From contig DATAVR010000186.1 of NCBI GenBank assembly GCA_036267635.1, positions 62,001 through 126,000 of the forward strand: a stretch of 64,000 bases of DNA, read 5' to 3'. This document shows positions 7,991 through 16,077 of this stretch, piece after piece (position 1 is the first letter of the stretch; each line of letters begins with the position of its first letter). The notes under the pieces are model-generated. The model was not told the origin of the DNA. It saw only the letters and a program-made list of their open reading frames with translations, and ran no database searches. The stretch is from JADGRB01 sp036267635 (GTDB taxonomy: Bacteria > Myxococcota_A > Polyangia > Fen-1088). A program made the translations under genes and the position numbers.

Positions 7991-9103
7991 ATGCCGACTA
8001 AGTCCCTCTCTCTCCTCGTCCCCGCGCTCGTGCTCGCCGTCGGTTGCGTCAAGCCGGCCGCGCCGGCGGCAACCCCGGCCACCGCCAGCGCCGACGCGCC
8101 CGCATCACCGGCGCCCGCCGCAGAGATGTCGTCGCCCGCGCGACCGGGCAAGCCGGCCGAGGCGTCCGCGCCGCCGCTCCCCCCCTGGAAGCACGGCGAG
8201 AACATCTTCGCCGGCCCCAAGCTCGCCTGGGTCGACCCGTACGGCAACGCCCACCTCAAGTCGAAGCTCGCCAGCAAGACCGATCCGGCGACCTCCGCGC
8301 TCTTCGCCAAGATCGCCGACAACGGCGGCGCCGAGTGGATCGGGGACTGGACGCCGAACGTCAAGAACTGGGTCGGCCGCCGGGCCGACGCGTTCCTCAA
8401 GACCGGCGCCCTGCCGCTCTTCCTCTCGTACAACATCCCCAAGCGCGACTGCGGCAACTACTCGGCCGGCGGCGCCACCGCGGCCGAGGGGTACAAGCAG
8501 TGGATCTCTGCCTTCGCGGCCGGCATCGGCGAGCGCAGAGCCGCGGTGATCCTCGAGCCCGACTCGCTGGGCCTCCTCAAGAAGTGCCTCTCGGAGGCCG
8601 ACCAGAAGGAGCGGCTCGAGCTGCTCCGCTTCGCCGTCCACTCTTTCAGGGCGCTGGGGAACACGGCCATCTACATCGACGCCGGGCACTCGGGTTGGCT
8701 CAAGCCCGCCGACGACGCCAAGCGCCTCAAGGAGGCCGGCATCGACGAAGCCGACGGCTTCGCGCTCAACGTGTCCAACTACAAATCGACCAGCACCGAG
8801 ATCACTTACGGCAAGGAGATCTCGAAGCTCGTCGGTGGCAAGCACTTCGTGATCGACACCAGCCGCAACGGCAACGGCCCGCCCAAGTGCGACGAAGCGG
8901 CCGACGACGAGAAGTGCTGGTGCAACCCGCCCGGACGCGCCCTCGGCTCGCCGCCGACGGCCAGCACGGCCGACCCGCTCATCGACGCTTACCTCTGGCT
9001 GAAGAAGCCGGGCGAGTCGGACGGTCAGTGCAACGGCGGCCCCAAGGCCGGCGTCTTCTGGCCAGACAAGGCGCTCGAGCTCGCGCGCAACGCGAAGTTC
9101 TAG
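7991..9103 (+). CDS. GH6 family cellulase (cellobiohydrolase/endoglucanase), lipoprotein
   Basis: This 370-residue protein hydrolyses beta-1,4-glucan. It begins with a lipoprotein signal ending LAVGC (Cys at residue 18), then an Ala/Pro-rich linker of about 45 residues. The GH6 domain follows with YNIPKRDCGNYSAGG, VILEPDSL (the Asp-bearing motif), YIDAGHSGWL, FVIDTSRNGNGPP, CNPPGRALG and LWLKKPGESDGQC near the end, in the usual order. There is no carbohydrate-binding module. A GGAGG at 7980-7984 precedes the ATG at 7991. Lipid anchoring implies action at the cell envelope rather than free secretion. It stands alone between other genes, so it may be a scavenging or predation-type enzyme rather than part of a cellulose locus. 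Confidence 0.93.
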   Translation: MPTKSLSLLVPALVLAVGCVKPAAPAATPATASADAPASPAPAAEMSSPARPGKPAEASAPPLPPWKHGENIFAGPKLAWVDPYGNAHLKSKLASKTDPATSALFAKIADNGGAEWIGDWTPNVKNWVGRRADAFLKTGALPLFLSYNIPKRDCGNYSAGGATAAEGYKQWISAFAAGIGERRAAVILEPDSLGLLKKCLSEADQKERLELLRFAVHSFRALGNTAIYIDAGHSGWLKPADDAKRLKEAGIDEADGFALNVSNYKSTSTEITYGKEISKLVGGKHFVIDTSRNGNGPPKCDEAADDEKCWCNPPGRALGSPPTASTADPLIDAYLWLKKPGESDGQCNGGPKAGVFWPDKALELARNAKF

Positions 9104-9118
9104 GGCATCGCTCGGGAA

Positions 9119-9136
9119 TGGTCCCTAAAGGGACCA
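9119..9136 (+). terminator. Hairpin after the GH6 gene
   Basis: TGGTCCC, loop TAAA, GGGACCA form a perfect 7-bp stem 15 bases after the cellulase stop. No T-tract follows. The stem core resembles the first hairpin of the repeat at 40977-41048. Confidence 0.5.
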
Positions 9137-9200
9137 CGGTCCAGTCACGGAGCCGTAACAGAGCCGCGCCACACCCCCGCGGAATCAGGCGCGTCGACGG

Positions 9201-9216
9201 TGGCACGCGCCTTGGA
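9201..9216 (+). promoter_or_regulatory. Near-consensus sigma-54 promoter candidate
   Basis: TGGCACGCGCCTTGGA agrees with the sigma-54 consensus TGGCACG-N4-TTGCW at all fixed positions but one: the -12 GC reads GG. That mismatch falls in a critical pair, so function is uncertain. It lies about 75 bases ahead of the phosphatase gene start at 9292. Confidence 0.35.
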
Positions 9217-9291
9217 TATTGGTCGGTCGTGGAAGATTTGGGTCGGCGGGGCGTTTAGCTCTGGCGAACGGGGAGCGAGGGGGAGAAAAAC

Positions 9292-9945
9292 GTGCTCAGC
9301 CTCTTTCTTTTGCGGCATGGCGAGACGGAGTTCAGTCACCAGGACCGGTTCTGCGGGCGGATCGACGCGCCGCTGACCTCCGACGGCCAGGCGATGGCGG
9401 CGCGGTTCGCCGACGCCTACGGCGCGCTCGACTGGCGGGCGATCGTGACCAGCACGCGGATCCGCGCGATCGACTCGGCCGCGCCCCTCGCCCTCGGCGC
9501 CGGGGTCGACGTCAGCACCGACCCGCGGCTCGACGAGATGTACTTTGGCGTTTGGCAGGGACTGTCGAAGAGCGAGGCGGCGGCGCGCGACGCGGAATAC
9601 TTCGCGCGCTGGCAGCGCGATCCCAGCATCGGGCCACCGATGGGTGAGTCGCCACGCGCCGTCGCCGGACGGGCGCGCGTCGCGATCGAAGAGCTGTGCG
9701 CCCGCCACCCCGACGGGAACCTGCTGGTGGTGTCGCATAAGGCGGTGCTCCGCATTTTGCTCTGCGAGCTTTTCGGCGTCGACTTGCGCCACTATCGGCA
9801 CGGGCCGACCTGGCCGGTCGGGGCGGTGACGCAGATCGATTTCAACGCCGGCGACCCATCGGTGCGACGGCTCGCCGACGTCGCGCATCTGACGTCGCCC
9901 GCGAACGACAAGTGGACCTCGCCGCTGCGAGCGGCGTCCGCCTGA
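9292..9945 (+). CDS. Histidine phosphatase family protein (phosphoglycerate mutase-like)
   Basis: This 217-residue cytoplasmic protein has the branch-1 histidine phosphatase signature LLRHGETEF near the start, with the phospho-accepting His in RHGE. Other core parts are the second Arg in TSTRIRAIDSA, the acidic loop LDEMYFGVWQGL and the second His in VVSHKAVLRILL. The substrate cannot be told; CobC-like alpha-ribazole phosphatases, sugar phosphatases and mutases share this fold. The GTG at 9292 is preceded by a strong GGGAGCGAGGGGGAG region, and no ATG lies nearby in frame, so I take GTG as the start. Confidence 0.88.
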   Translation: MLSLFLLRHGETEFSHQDRFCGRIDAPLTSDGQAMAARFADAYGALDWRAIVTSTRIRAIDSAAPLALGAGVDVSTDPRLDEMYFGVWQGLSKSEAAARDAEYFARWQRDPSIGPPMGESPRAVAGRARVAIEELCARHPDGNLLVVSHKAVLRILLCELFGVDLRHYRHGPTWPVGAVTQIDFNAGDPSVRRLADVAHLTSPANDKWTSPLRAASA

Positions 9946-9984
9946 CGCGTCGAGCACGGCACGCCGCCGGTCAGGCCGCCGGCC

Positions 9985-12900
9985 TTACCGCGCGGGCATG
10001 ACCGGCGCGGTCGCCCAAACGCGTGAGCTATTGACTGGCTTGCGCGTGACCGGCTTGCGCGTAACCGGCTTGCGCGCCACGGCGACGGGGCGCTGCCCGA
10101 TCGGCGCGCCACCGACCTGCCCGAGCTCGACGAAGGCGCCGTCCTGCATGATGACGAACGGCCGCTCGTCGAAGCGCAGGTTGCCGCGACCGTCGTGGTC
10201 GATGATCTGCAGCTTCCCCATCCCGTAACCCATCGGCCCCCGGCTGTAGTAATGGGCCTGCAGGTGATAGGGCGCCGCGCGTTCCGCCGCCGGCCCACGG
10301 ATGGTGAAGCACTCCGGGCCATAGCCGGTGGTGACGTCGGCGTAGAGATCGCCGCCCGACGGCAGGTGCGGCGCGCTGAAGAACGCGTGACCGCCCCGGG
10401 CGTCGTGGATGTGGAAATCGACGTCGTTGGCGTCGGTCTCCCAGTTGAGGATGAAGCGGATCGAGGGACCGGTCTCGGGCGTGCCGCCGGCCCGCGCCAG
10501 GCGCTCGTGAATCTCGGCGGCGCGCGCCGGATCGGCGTGGGTCCAGGCGGCCGCGGCGAGCCCCAGGTCCTCGCGCAGGATTCGATCGACGCCCAGGAAC
10601 CTTCCCTCCGGGTACTTCTGCGCCGCGCCGAAGGCGAGCGCCTCGAACGCCTCACGCGGGTGGCCAGCCTTGAGCAGCGCGAAGCCGAGCAGGTGGTGGC
10701 CGGCCGGGTGGTCGGGCCGCTGCTCGACCGCCTTGCGGTAGCTGTCGATTGCGAGCGCCAGCGCATGCGCATGCCCTGGCGACCCCGCCAGTCGTTCCAG
10801 GCGCTCCCCGGCGAACCGGCGCATGTCGGCGCGCCCGGGGAAGAGGTCGATGATCGATCCGTAGGCGCGGGCGGCGTCGGGCGCGTCGGCGAGCGCCTCG
10901 AAGCATTCACCGAGCGCGACGAGCGCCAGCACGTCGCCCGGATCGCGCTCGCGCCAGGCGAACGCGCGCGCCAACGCCTCGCGCGCCCGCTTGGCGTGGA
11001 TCAGATCGAGGATCTCCCTGAACGGACCGGTGACCGGCGCCGTCTCGGGCTGGGCTTGCTCGGTGATGGCCACGGTGCGCGGAGCGGTCGCGAAGGCGCT
11101 CCGGTGCGCGGCGCGCATCGGCATCGGCATCGGCATCGGCATCGGTGCGGCGGGCGCGTGACCGCCCGGCGCGCCGGCCCCTGCGCCACCGCCGGTGAGG
11201 TTGTCGAGCGACGCCTCGGCTGGCGCGGCCGTCGCGGGAGGCGGCGGCGCGGCTTGGGCTGCCACGGGCGCGCCGGTCGCTGCCCTGTCGCGCGTCGCCT
11301 CCATCTCGTCGCGATCCGCACCCGGCGAGCTCACGTCCGCCTTCTTGGCCTTCTCTTCGCGGCCTTCGCGCTCCCGCCCTTGGCCGGCCTCGCCCTTGGC
11401 CAGCGCACGCGCCCCTGGTGGCAGCGCCTTGTCCTCCGACGCCGACCACTCTGTCTGCCCGGCGGGGGCAGCAATCTCGGTGCGGTGGAGCAGCGCGACG
11501 CCAGTGGGTCCGACGGTGAGGATGTCGGCCAACGCGCGCCGCTCGATGCCGAAGCGCGCGTAGTCCTGCTCCGTCTCCAGCACCAGGAGCGAAGTGAACG
11601 GACAGAGCACCCGGTTCCGGATCGACAGATCGATCGCCTGCTGCTTGAGCGCCGCGGCGAGATCGCCATCCTTCGCCGTGACGGCGTCGCGCTGCTCGAG
11701 GATGCGGGCGATGCGCGCCCGCACCCAGGCGCGCTCGAGCAACGGCCGCGGCGTCGGTGCCAGCGTGCCGGTCAGCGTCGCCGGCGCACCGGCAATCTTC
11801 AGGCGGAACGGAACCTCGGGCGGCAGATCGGCGTAGACGAGGATCTCGTCGCCCGGCTGGACGCCATTGACCACGTTCGGCCAGACCCAGCCGGCGCCGT
11901 CGACGGCGATGGTGATCCCCGAGCGCGTCGCCCGGGTGAGGCGCCGGACGGCGCTCTCAGCCCCCTCGTCGCTGTTCAGCACGATACCGTCCTGCGGGAG
12001 CCCGGCCGTCACCAACCGCGAGAGCATCACGTCGTCGCGAATGCCGCCGACCGCGACCACGTCGAGCCGCCGCACCCCCACCGCGCCGAGCGCCGCTACC
12101 CGCGCCCGCAGCTTGTCGGCACCGATCTCGCCGGCGGTGGCCACGCCGTCCGTGACCAGCAGGACGCGCGAGGCGCGGCCTCTGACCGGCCTCATGGTCG
12201 CCGCCAGCGAAGCGAGCGCGTGCTCGAGATCGGAGGCGCCCAGCGCGCCGCGCGCCACGATCCGCTTGGCGACGACGCCGGCGGCGCCGCTCGACCGTCC
12301 GTTCCAGAGCGGCACCACGTCCTGATCGAACGCGGCGACCGTGACGGTCGGATTGCCCTCCCTGCCGAGCTGACCGAGCAGGCGCTCGACCACGGCCGCC
12401 TCGTCGCGCAGGCCGAGCGCGCGGGAGGCGCTGGTATCGACCAACACCTGAAGGTCGCCGATCTCCTCGCGCGCTGTCGTCTCGCCGAGCGGAACGACGC
12501 GCGCCACCACCAAGTTGTCGTCGCGAAGGCCGAGCCGGCCGCCCGGGACCTGGTGCGGCAGCTCGAAGTCGTGATCGGGCGTGAAGTCGCGCCGCTCGAG
12601 CCGCGTCTCCGTCTTGCCCGCGCCGGTGACCGCGCGGACCGCCAGCGTCCCCAGGCGCGGCAGCCCGCGCAGCGGCAGCCGGTAGGCCTCGTCGGCGCGG
12701 GTCAGCTCCTGCGCATAGGAAATGACGATCTCCTTGGTGGAGGCGGCCGAGATCGGAAACACGCGCGCCGAGAACTCGTTGCCCGCCTCGGCCTCCAGGA
12801 GCGCCGGGTCCTGTTTGTGGTGCAAGAAGTCCTCGTAGGCGACGCGCGCCGCCTGCTGCTCGACCACCTCCCCCTCCTGCCAGCGGTCGCCGATCCGCAT

Positions 12901-13203
12901 CGCGAACCGGCTCACCGTGGCGCCCGAAGGGAGCGTGATGCGAAAGTGTCCTTCGCGCACCCGGTTCTCCGGGTTGCGGAAGGTCAGGTGCAACTCGGTG
13001 AAGGCGAGCGGATCGTCGATGGCCGCGTCGGCCGTGAGCGACACCAGCTCCAGCCCGGCGCCGTCGGAGGCGGTCAGGCTGATGGGCGCAGGCACGGCCG
13101 CCATGGCCGCCACGACGGCGGCGCCGCGGGCGTGGTCGCCTGCGACGAAGGAGACGGCAATCAGAGCCAGCGAGCGGGCGACGAAACCGACTTTGGTGGT
13201 CAT
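9985..13203 (-). CDS. VIT/vWA/TPR/DUF2135 multidomain envelope protein
   Basis: This 1072-residue protein starts with a signal-like hydrophobic stretch. A VIT (inter-alpha-trypsin-type) domain occupies about residues 35-165 (TELHLTFRNPENRVREGHF, YEDFLHHKQDPALLE). A von Willebrand A domain follows from about residue 245, with the metal-site motif VDTSASR. The middle is an Ala/Pro/Gly-rich linker with MPMPMPMPM, then TPR-like helices (residues about 750-900), and a YfaP-like DUF2135 domain near the end (LNWETDANDVDFHIHD, GGDLYADVTTGYG). The tail repeats RKPVT. VIT/vWA proteins usually act in the envelope or outside the cell in adhesion or complex assembly; the actual partner is unknown. Start chosen at the ATG at 13203 ahead of the signal sequence. 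Confidence 0.85.
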   Translation of the reverse strand: MTTKVGFVARSLALIAVSFVAGDHARGAAVVAAMAAVPAPISLTASDGAGLELVSLTADAAIDDPLAFTELHLTFRNPENRVREGHFRITLPSGATVSRFAMRIGDRWQEGEVVEQQAARVAYEDFLHHKQDPALLEAEAGNEFSARVFPISAASTKEIVISYAQELTRADEAYRLPLRGLPRLGTLAVRAVTGAGKTETRLERRDFTPDHDFELPHQVPGGRLGLRDDNLVVARVVPLGETTAREEIGDLQVLVDTSASRALGLRDEAAVVERLLGQLGREGNPTVTVAAFDQDVVPLWNGRSSGAAGVVAKRIVARGALGASDLEHALASLAATMRPVRGRASRVLLVTDGVATAGEIGADKLRARVAALGAVGVRRLDVVAVGGIRDDVMLSRLVTAGLPQDGIVLNSDEGAESAVRRLTRATRSGITIAVDGAGWVWPNVVNGVQPGDEILVYADLPPEVPFRLKIAGAPATLTGTLAPTPRPLLERAWVRARIARILEQRDAVTAKDGDLAAALKQQAIDLSIRNRVLCPFTSLLVLETEQDYARFGIERRALADILTVGPTGVALLHRTEIAAPAGQTEWSASEDKALPPGARALAKGEAGQGREREGREEKAKKADVSSPGADRDEMEATRDRAATGAPVAAQAAPPPPATAAPAEASLDNLTGGGAGAGAPGGHAPAAPMPMPMPMPMRAAHRSAFATAPRTVAITEQAQPETAPVTGPFREILDLIHAKRAREALARAFAWRERDPGDVLALVALGECFEALADAPDAARAYGSIIDLFPGRADMRRFAGERLERLAGSPGHAHALALAIDSYRKAVEQRPDHPAGHHLLGFALLKAGHPREAFEALAFGAAQKYPEGRFLGVDRILREDLGLAAAAWTHADPARAAEIHERLARAGGTPETGPSIRFILNWETDANDVDFHIHDARGGHAFFSAPHLPSGGDLYADVTTGYGPECFTIRGPAAERAAPYHLQAHYYSRGPMGYGMGKLQIIDHDGRGNLRFDERPFVIMQDGAFVELGQVGGAPIGQRPVAVARKPVTRKPVTRKPVNSSRVWATAPVMPAR
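10037..10077 (-). repeat. 15-base tandem repeat encoding RKPVT
   Basis: Almost three copies of a 15-base unit (GGCTTGCGCGTRACC on the plus strand) encode the carboxy-terminal RKPVT repeats of the VIT/vWA protein. Copy number could vary between strains. Confidence 0.75.
11115..11144 (-). repeat. Hexanucleotide repeat (GCATCG)5
   Basis: Five perfect copies of GCATCG encode the PMPMPMPMPM stretch in the linker of the VIT/vWA protein. The unit keeps frame, so slippage would change linker length but not break the gene. Confidence 0.9.
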
Positions 13204-13311
13204 GCAGGTTCCGACGCACGACCGCCGATTTCGATCTGAAAAAGATCGGCGCGCCGGCGTCGCGTCGTCGCCCGCGGGCCACGTCATCGCGCTCGGTTCG
13301 GGTAACATGGC

Positions 13312-13761
13312 GTGGTCGTGAGGTTCGCGGTGCTGATCCCGGCGCTTCTGGCCGCCACCCCGGCGCCAGCCGCAGCGCCCCGGCCGGTGGTGCAGGCCGT
13401 CTGGACCGCCAGCGCCGGTCCCACCATCTATCGGGGCGATCTTTCGGCGCAGGCACTGTCGGCGTCGGGCAACGCCGTCGTCGGGTCGTGGACGCTGCTC
13501 GACCCGGCGGGCGAGGTCACGATGCACGGGACCTGGTCGGCCAAGAAGTCCGGGTCCGGCTGGCGGGGCACTTGGGAGGCGAAGGTGCAGCCTGGGGGCG
13601 ACACCTTCGCCGGCACCTGGCAGGCGGTGCCGCCGGCCGACTTCCACGGCAAGACGTTCGAGGACCTGCTGCTGGCGACCGGCGGCCAGCAGATCTCCGG
13701 CTACTGGAAATCGAAGGGGGGCGCGGCGGGGGCCTGGTGGCTGAAGGCCGCGGCGCACTGA
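13312..13761 (+). CDS. Small secreted protein of unknown function
   Basis: The 149-residue product has a signal peptide (FAVLIPALLAATPAPAAA) and a mature part rich in Trp, Gly and Thr (GSWTLLDPAG, GTWSAKKSGSGWRGTWEAK), suggesting repeated short beta strands. I do not recognise the family. Start could be the GTG at 13312 or the GTG at 13318; both give the same signal peptide. It is divergent from the VIT/vWA gene and ends 18 bases before the stop of the convergent TonB receptor. Confidence 0.7.
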   Translation: MVVRFAVLIPALLAATPAPAAAPRPVVQAVWTASAGPTIYRGDLSAQALSASGNAVVGSWTLLDPAGEVTMHGTWSAKKSGSGWRGTWEAKVQPGGDTFAGTWQAVPPADFHGKTFEDLLLATGGQQISGYWKSKGGAAGAWWLKAAAH

Positions 13762-13779
13762 AGCGACGGGTGGGCGGCG

Positions 13780-16077
13780 TCAGAACTGCGCGTGGAGCCC
13801 GATCGTGGGGAGCACCAGCTTGATCCGATCCTGGGCGACCGCCATGTTCCCCGAGCCGTAGACGGCATCGAGCTGCAGGACCTCGGGATCGAGCGTGACG
13901 TTGGCGAAGTCGGCGTAGACGTCCATGACGAAGCGGTCGAAGACGAACCGGCGCCCGGCGTGCAGATCGATCTCGTAAAAGGCAGGCAGCTCCTGGTAGT
14001 CGCCGCCGCTGCCGACCACCGGCGCCCAGCGCCCGGTGTTGAGGTGGAAGCGGGCGCCCACGGTGGTGGCGTGGCCCAATCGGTAGCCGGCGACCAGGTT
14101 CAGGATGTGCCGCTCGTCCCAGTCGGAGCGCCCGAGCACGCCGTCGTCGTCGTAGCGCTGGCTCCAGGAGAGCGTGTAGGCCAGCCAGCCGTAGAGGCGG
14201 CCGACGTTCCGGCGCAGCATCAGCTCGGCGCCGTAGGCGCGGCCGTCGCGCGACACCAGGAAATCGGGGGCGGTGGGATCGTTCTGCTCGAGGTCGATGT
14301 TGCGCACGTCGGTGAGGCGCAGCTTCTGGTAGTAGCCGGTGACGCCGAGGGTGAGCTGCTCGGGCAGGTGGGCTTCGACGCCGAGCGAACCGCCGAGCGA
14401 GGTCTGCGCGCCGAGATCGGCCAGGCCGAACGCCTCGAACCCCGGCACGCTGACCGGCAGGCTGGGCATCTGCGCGTAGCGGCCCCCGTCGATCCGCAGC
14501 GCGACCGTATCGGTGAGGTTAACGAGAGCGTCGAGCCGCGGCTCGAGGTAGACCGCGGTGGTGCTCTCCTCGGCGAAGAGATCGGCCCGCAGGGCGGGCG
14601 AGATCACCAGCCGATTTCCCACCCGGACGCTGACCGTCGCGTAGGCGGCCTGCGACAGAGCCTGGCGCGAGCGCCCGAGGTCGCTCTGTTTGCGTTGAAA
14701 CGCCGGGACGTGGGTGGCGAACGTCTGCGCGTTGGCGTTCGCGCCGAGCTCGAGGTCGACCGCCGCTCCGAGGGGCCGCGTGTAGACGAAGCGCGGCGCG
14801 GCGGAGAGCGCCCGGACTTTGATCGCGCTGTCGAACAGCGACGAGTTGGCCCAGTCGGCGCCGCTGGTCACCCCCAGCAAGAGCCGCCCGCCCCCGATCG
14901 CGCGCCGCCAGCGCAGGTCGATCCGGTGGAACTGCAGCGCGCCGTACTCCGCCGCGTTGGAGACGTTGGTCCAGCCGATGTCGTCGAGCGATCCGAAGGC
15001 GAACAGCGTCGCCTGCCCGCCCGCCCAAGGGTGGTCGATTCGCACCTGATAGTCGCCGTAGCGGAGGATGGTGTCGTTCTGGAGCAACGTGAAGAGCTCG
15101 CCGGTGTAGGAGTAGCGCGCGGCGACGACCACGGTCCCTCTGCCGCCGTCCCAGGGCGCGGTCACGATCCCGCCGGCGTCGAAGACGGTGACGTCGGCCG
15201 AGGCGTGTACCCGGTCGGCGGGCGGCGCGGTCGTGCGAACGGCCATGATCCCCGAGACGTAAGGACCGTAGTTGGCGGGCGAGCCGCCGGGATAAAAATC
15301 GACCCCGTCGATGAGGTAGGGGTTGATGACCGACAGCTCGAGCCCGAGATGAAACAGCTCCGGGACCCGGATGCCGTCGAGGAAGAATCCGGTGTTGCCG
15401 GGATTGGCCCCCCGCACCACGAAGAGCGCGGTCGGCCAGGCAACCTGGGTGACGCCCGGCAGCGAGCCCAGCACCCGCAGCGGATCCCCCGACGATCCAG
15501 GCAGCTGCCGCGCCTCCTCGCCGGAGATCTCGAACTTCGGGATCTCCGGGCGGGCGGCGCGCACGGTGGTGACGTACTCGGCGCCGCTCCCCGGCGTGAG
15601 CACGCGGAAGACCTGCTCCTCGAGGGGAGCGTCCGCCTGCACGGCGACCTGCTGATGGACGATCTCCTGCCCGGCGAGCTTGACCGCGACGTCGTGCGAA
15701 CCGACGGAGACCGCCACCTGGAAGCGCCCCTCGGCGTCGGTCTCCGCGATGACGACCCCGTCGATGGCGATCGCGGCGCCGGAGAGCGGCTTGCGGGTCC
15801 CCTTCTCCAGCAGCCGCCCGCGAAGCGGAACGGTGGCGGCCCCGGCAACTGGCCGCTCCGGCGTGGTGGTGGCCGCGTCGCCCGGCGCGGCGATCGCCTG
15901 GCCGTCGGACGCGCTCCGGGCGCCGCCGTCTCGGGCATCTTCCTGGGCGTCGCCTCCGCCGGACATGTCGGCGGCGGCGCCCGCGTCGCCCGGGGGCGCC
16001 GGCGCCGCGGCAGCGACGGCCACCCGCGCGACAGCGCCGAGCGCGAGCGCGATTGCCGCGGGGAGGCGCACGCTCAC
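13780..16077 (-). CDS. TonB-dependent receptor with carboxypeptidase-regulatory-like domain
   Basis: This 765-residue outer-membrane protein has a signal peptide, a low-complexity Ala/Gly/Asp stretch, then a carboxypeptidase-D regulatory-like domain (residues about 85-150: RGRLLEKGTRKPLSGA, TDAEGRFQVAV). The plug domain follows (LPGSSGDPLRVLGSLPGV, VVRGANPGNTGFFLDGIRV) and then a long beta barrel ending in Phe, as expected for BAM-inserted proteins. Such receptors import large or scarce ligands using TonB energy; the ligand is unknown. The GTG start overlaps the upstream lipoprotein stop as GTGA, so the two are probably one functional unit. An extended-signalling role is not evident. Confidence 0.88.
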   Translation of the reverse strand: MSVRLPAAIALALGAVARVAVAAAAPAPPGDAGAAADMSGGGDAQEDARDGGARSASDGQAIAAPGDAATTTPERPVAGAATVPLRGRLLEKGTRKPLSGAAIAIDGVVIAETDAEGRFQVAVSVGSHDVAVKLAGQEIVHQQVAVQADAPLEEQVFRVLTPGSGAEYVTTVRAARPEIPKFEISGEEARQLPGSSGDPLRVLGSLPGVTQVAWPTALFVVRGANPGNTGFFLDGIRVPELFHLGLELSVINPYLIDGVDFYPGGSPANYGPYVSGIMAVRTTAPPADRVHASADVTVFDAGGIVTAPWDGGRGTVVVAARYSYTGELFTLLQNDTILRYGDYQVRIDHPWAGGQATLFAFGSLDDIGWTNVSNAAEYGALQFHRIDLRWRRAIGGGRLLLGVTSGADWANSSLFDSAIKVRALSAAPRFVYTRPLGAAVDLELGANANAQTFATHVPAFQRKQSDLGRSRQALSQAAYATVSVRVGNRLVISPALRADLFAEESTTAVYLEPRLDALVNLTDTVALRIDGGRYAQMPSLPVSVPGFEAFGLADLGAQTSLGGSLGVEAHLPEQLTLGVTGYYQKLRLTDVRNIDLEQNDPTAPDFLVSRDGRAYGAELMLRRNVGRLYGWLAYTLSWSQRYDDDGVLGRSDWDERHILNLVAGYRLGHATTVGARFHLNTGRWAPVVGSGGDYQELPAFYEIDLHAGRRFVFDRFVMDVYADFANVTLDPEVLQLDAVYGSGNMAVAQDRIKLVLPTIGLHAQF

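Noticed and set aside
10195..13239. A 1014-codon plus-strand open frame opposite the VIT/vWA gene
   Set aside because: Composition is that of a shadow frame (Arg, Gly, Ala runs) and it has no recognisable domain; the minus-strand protein has several.
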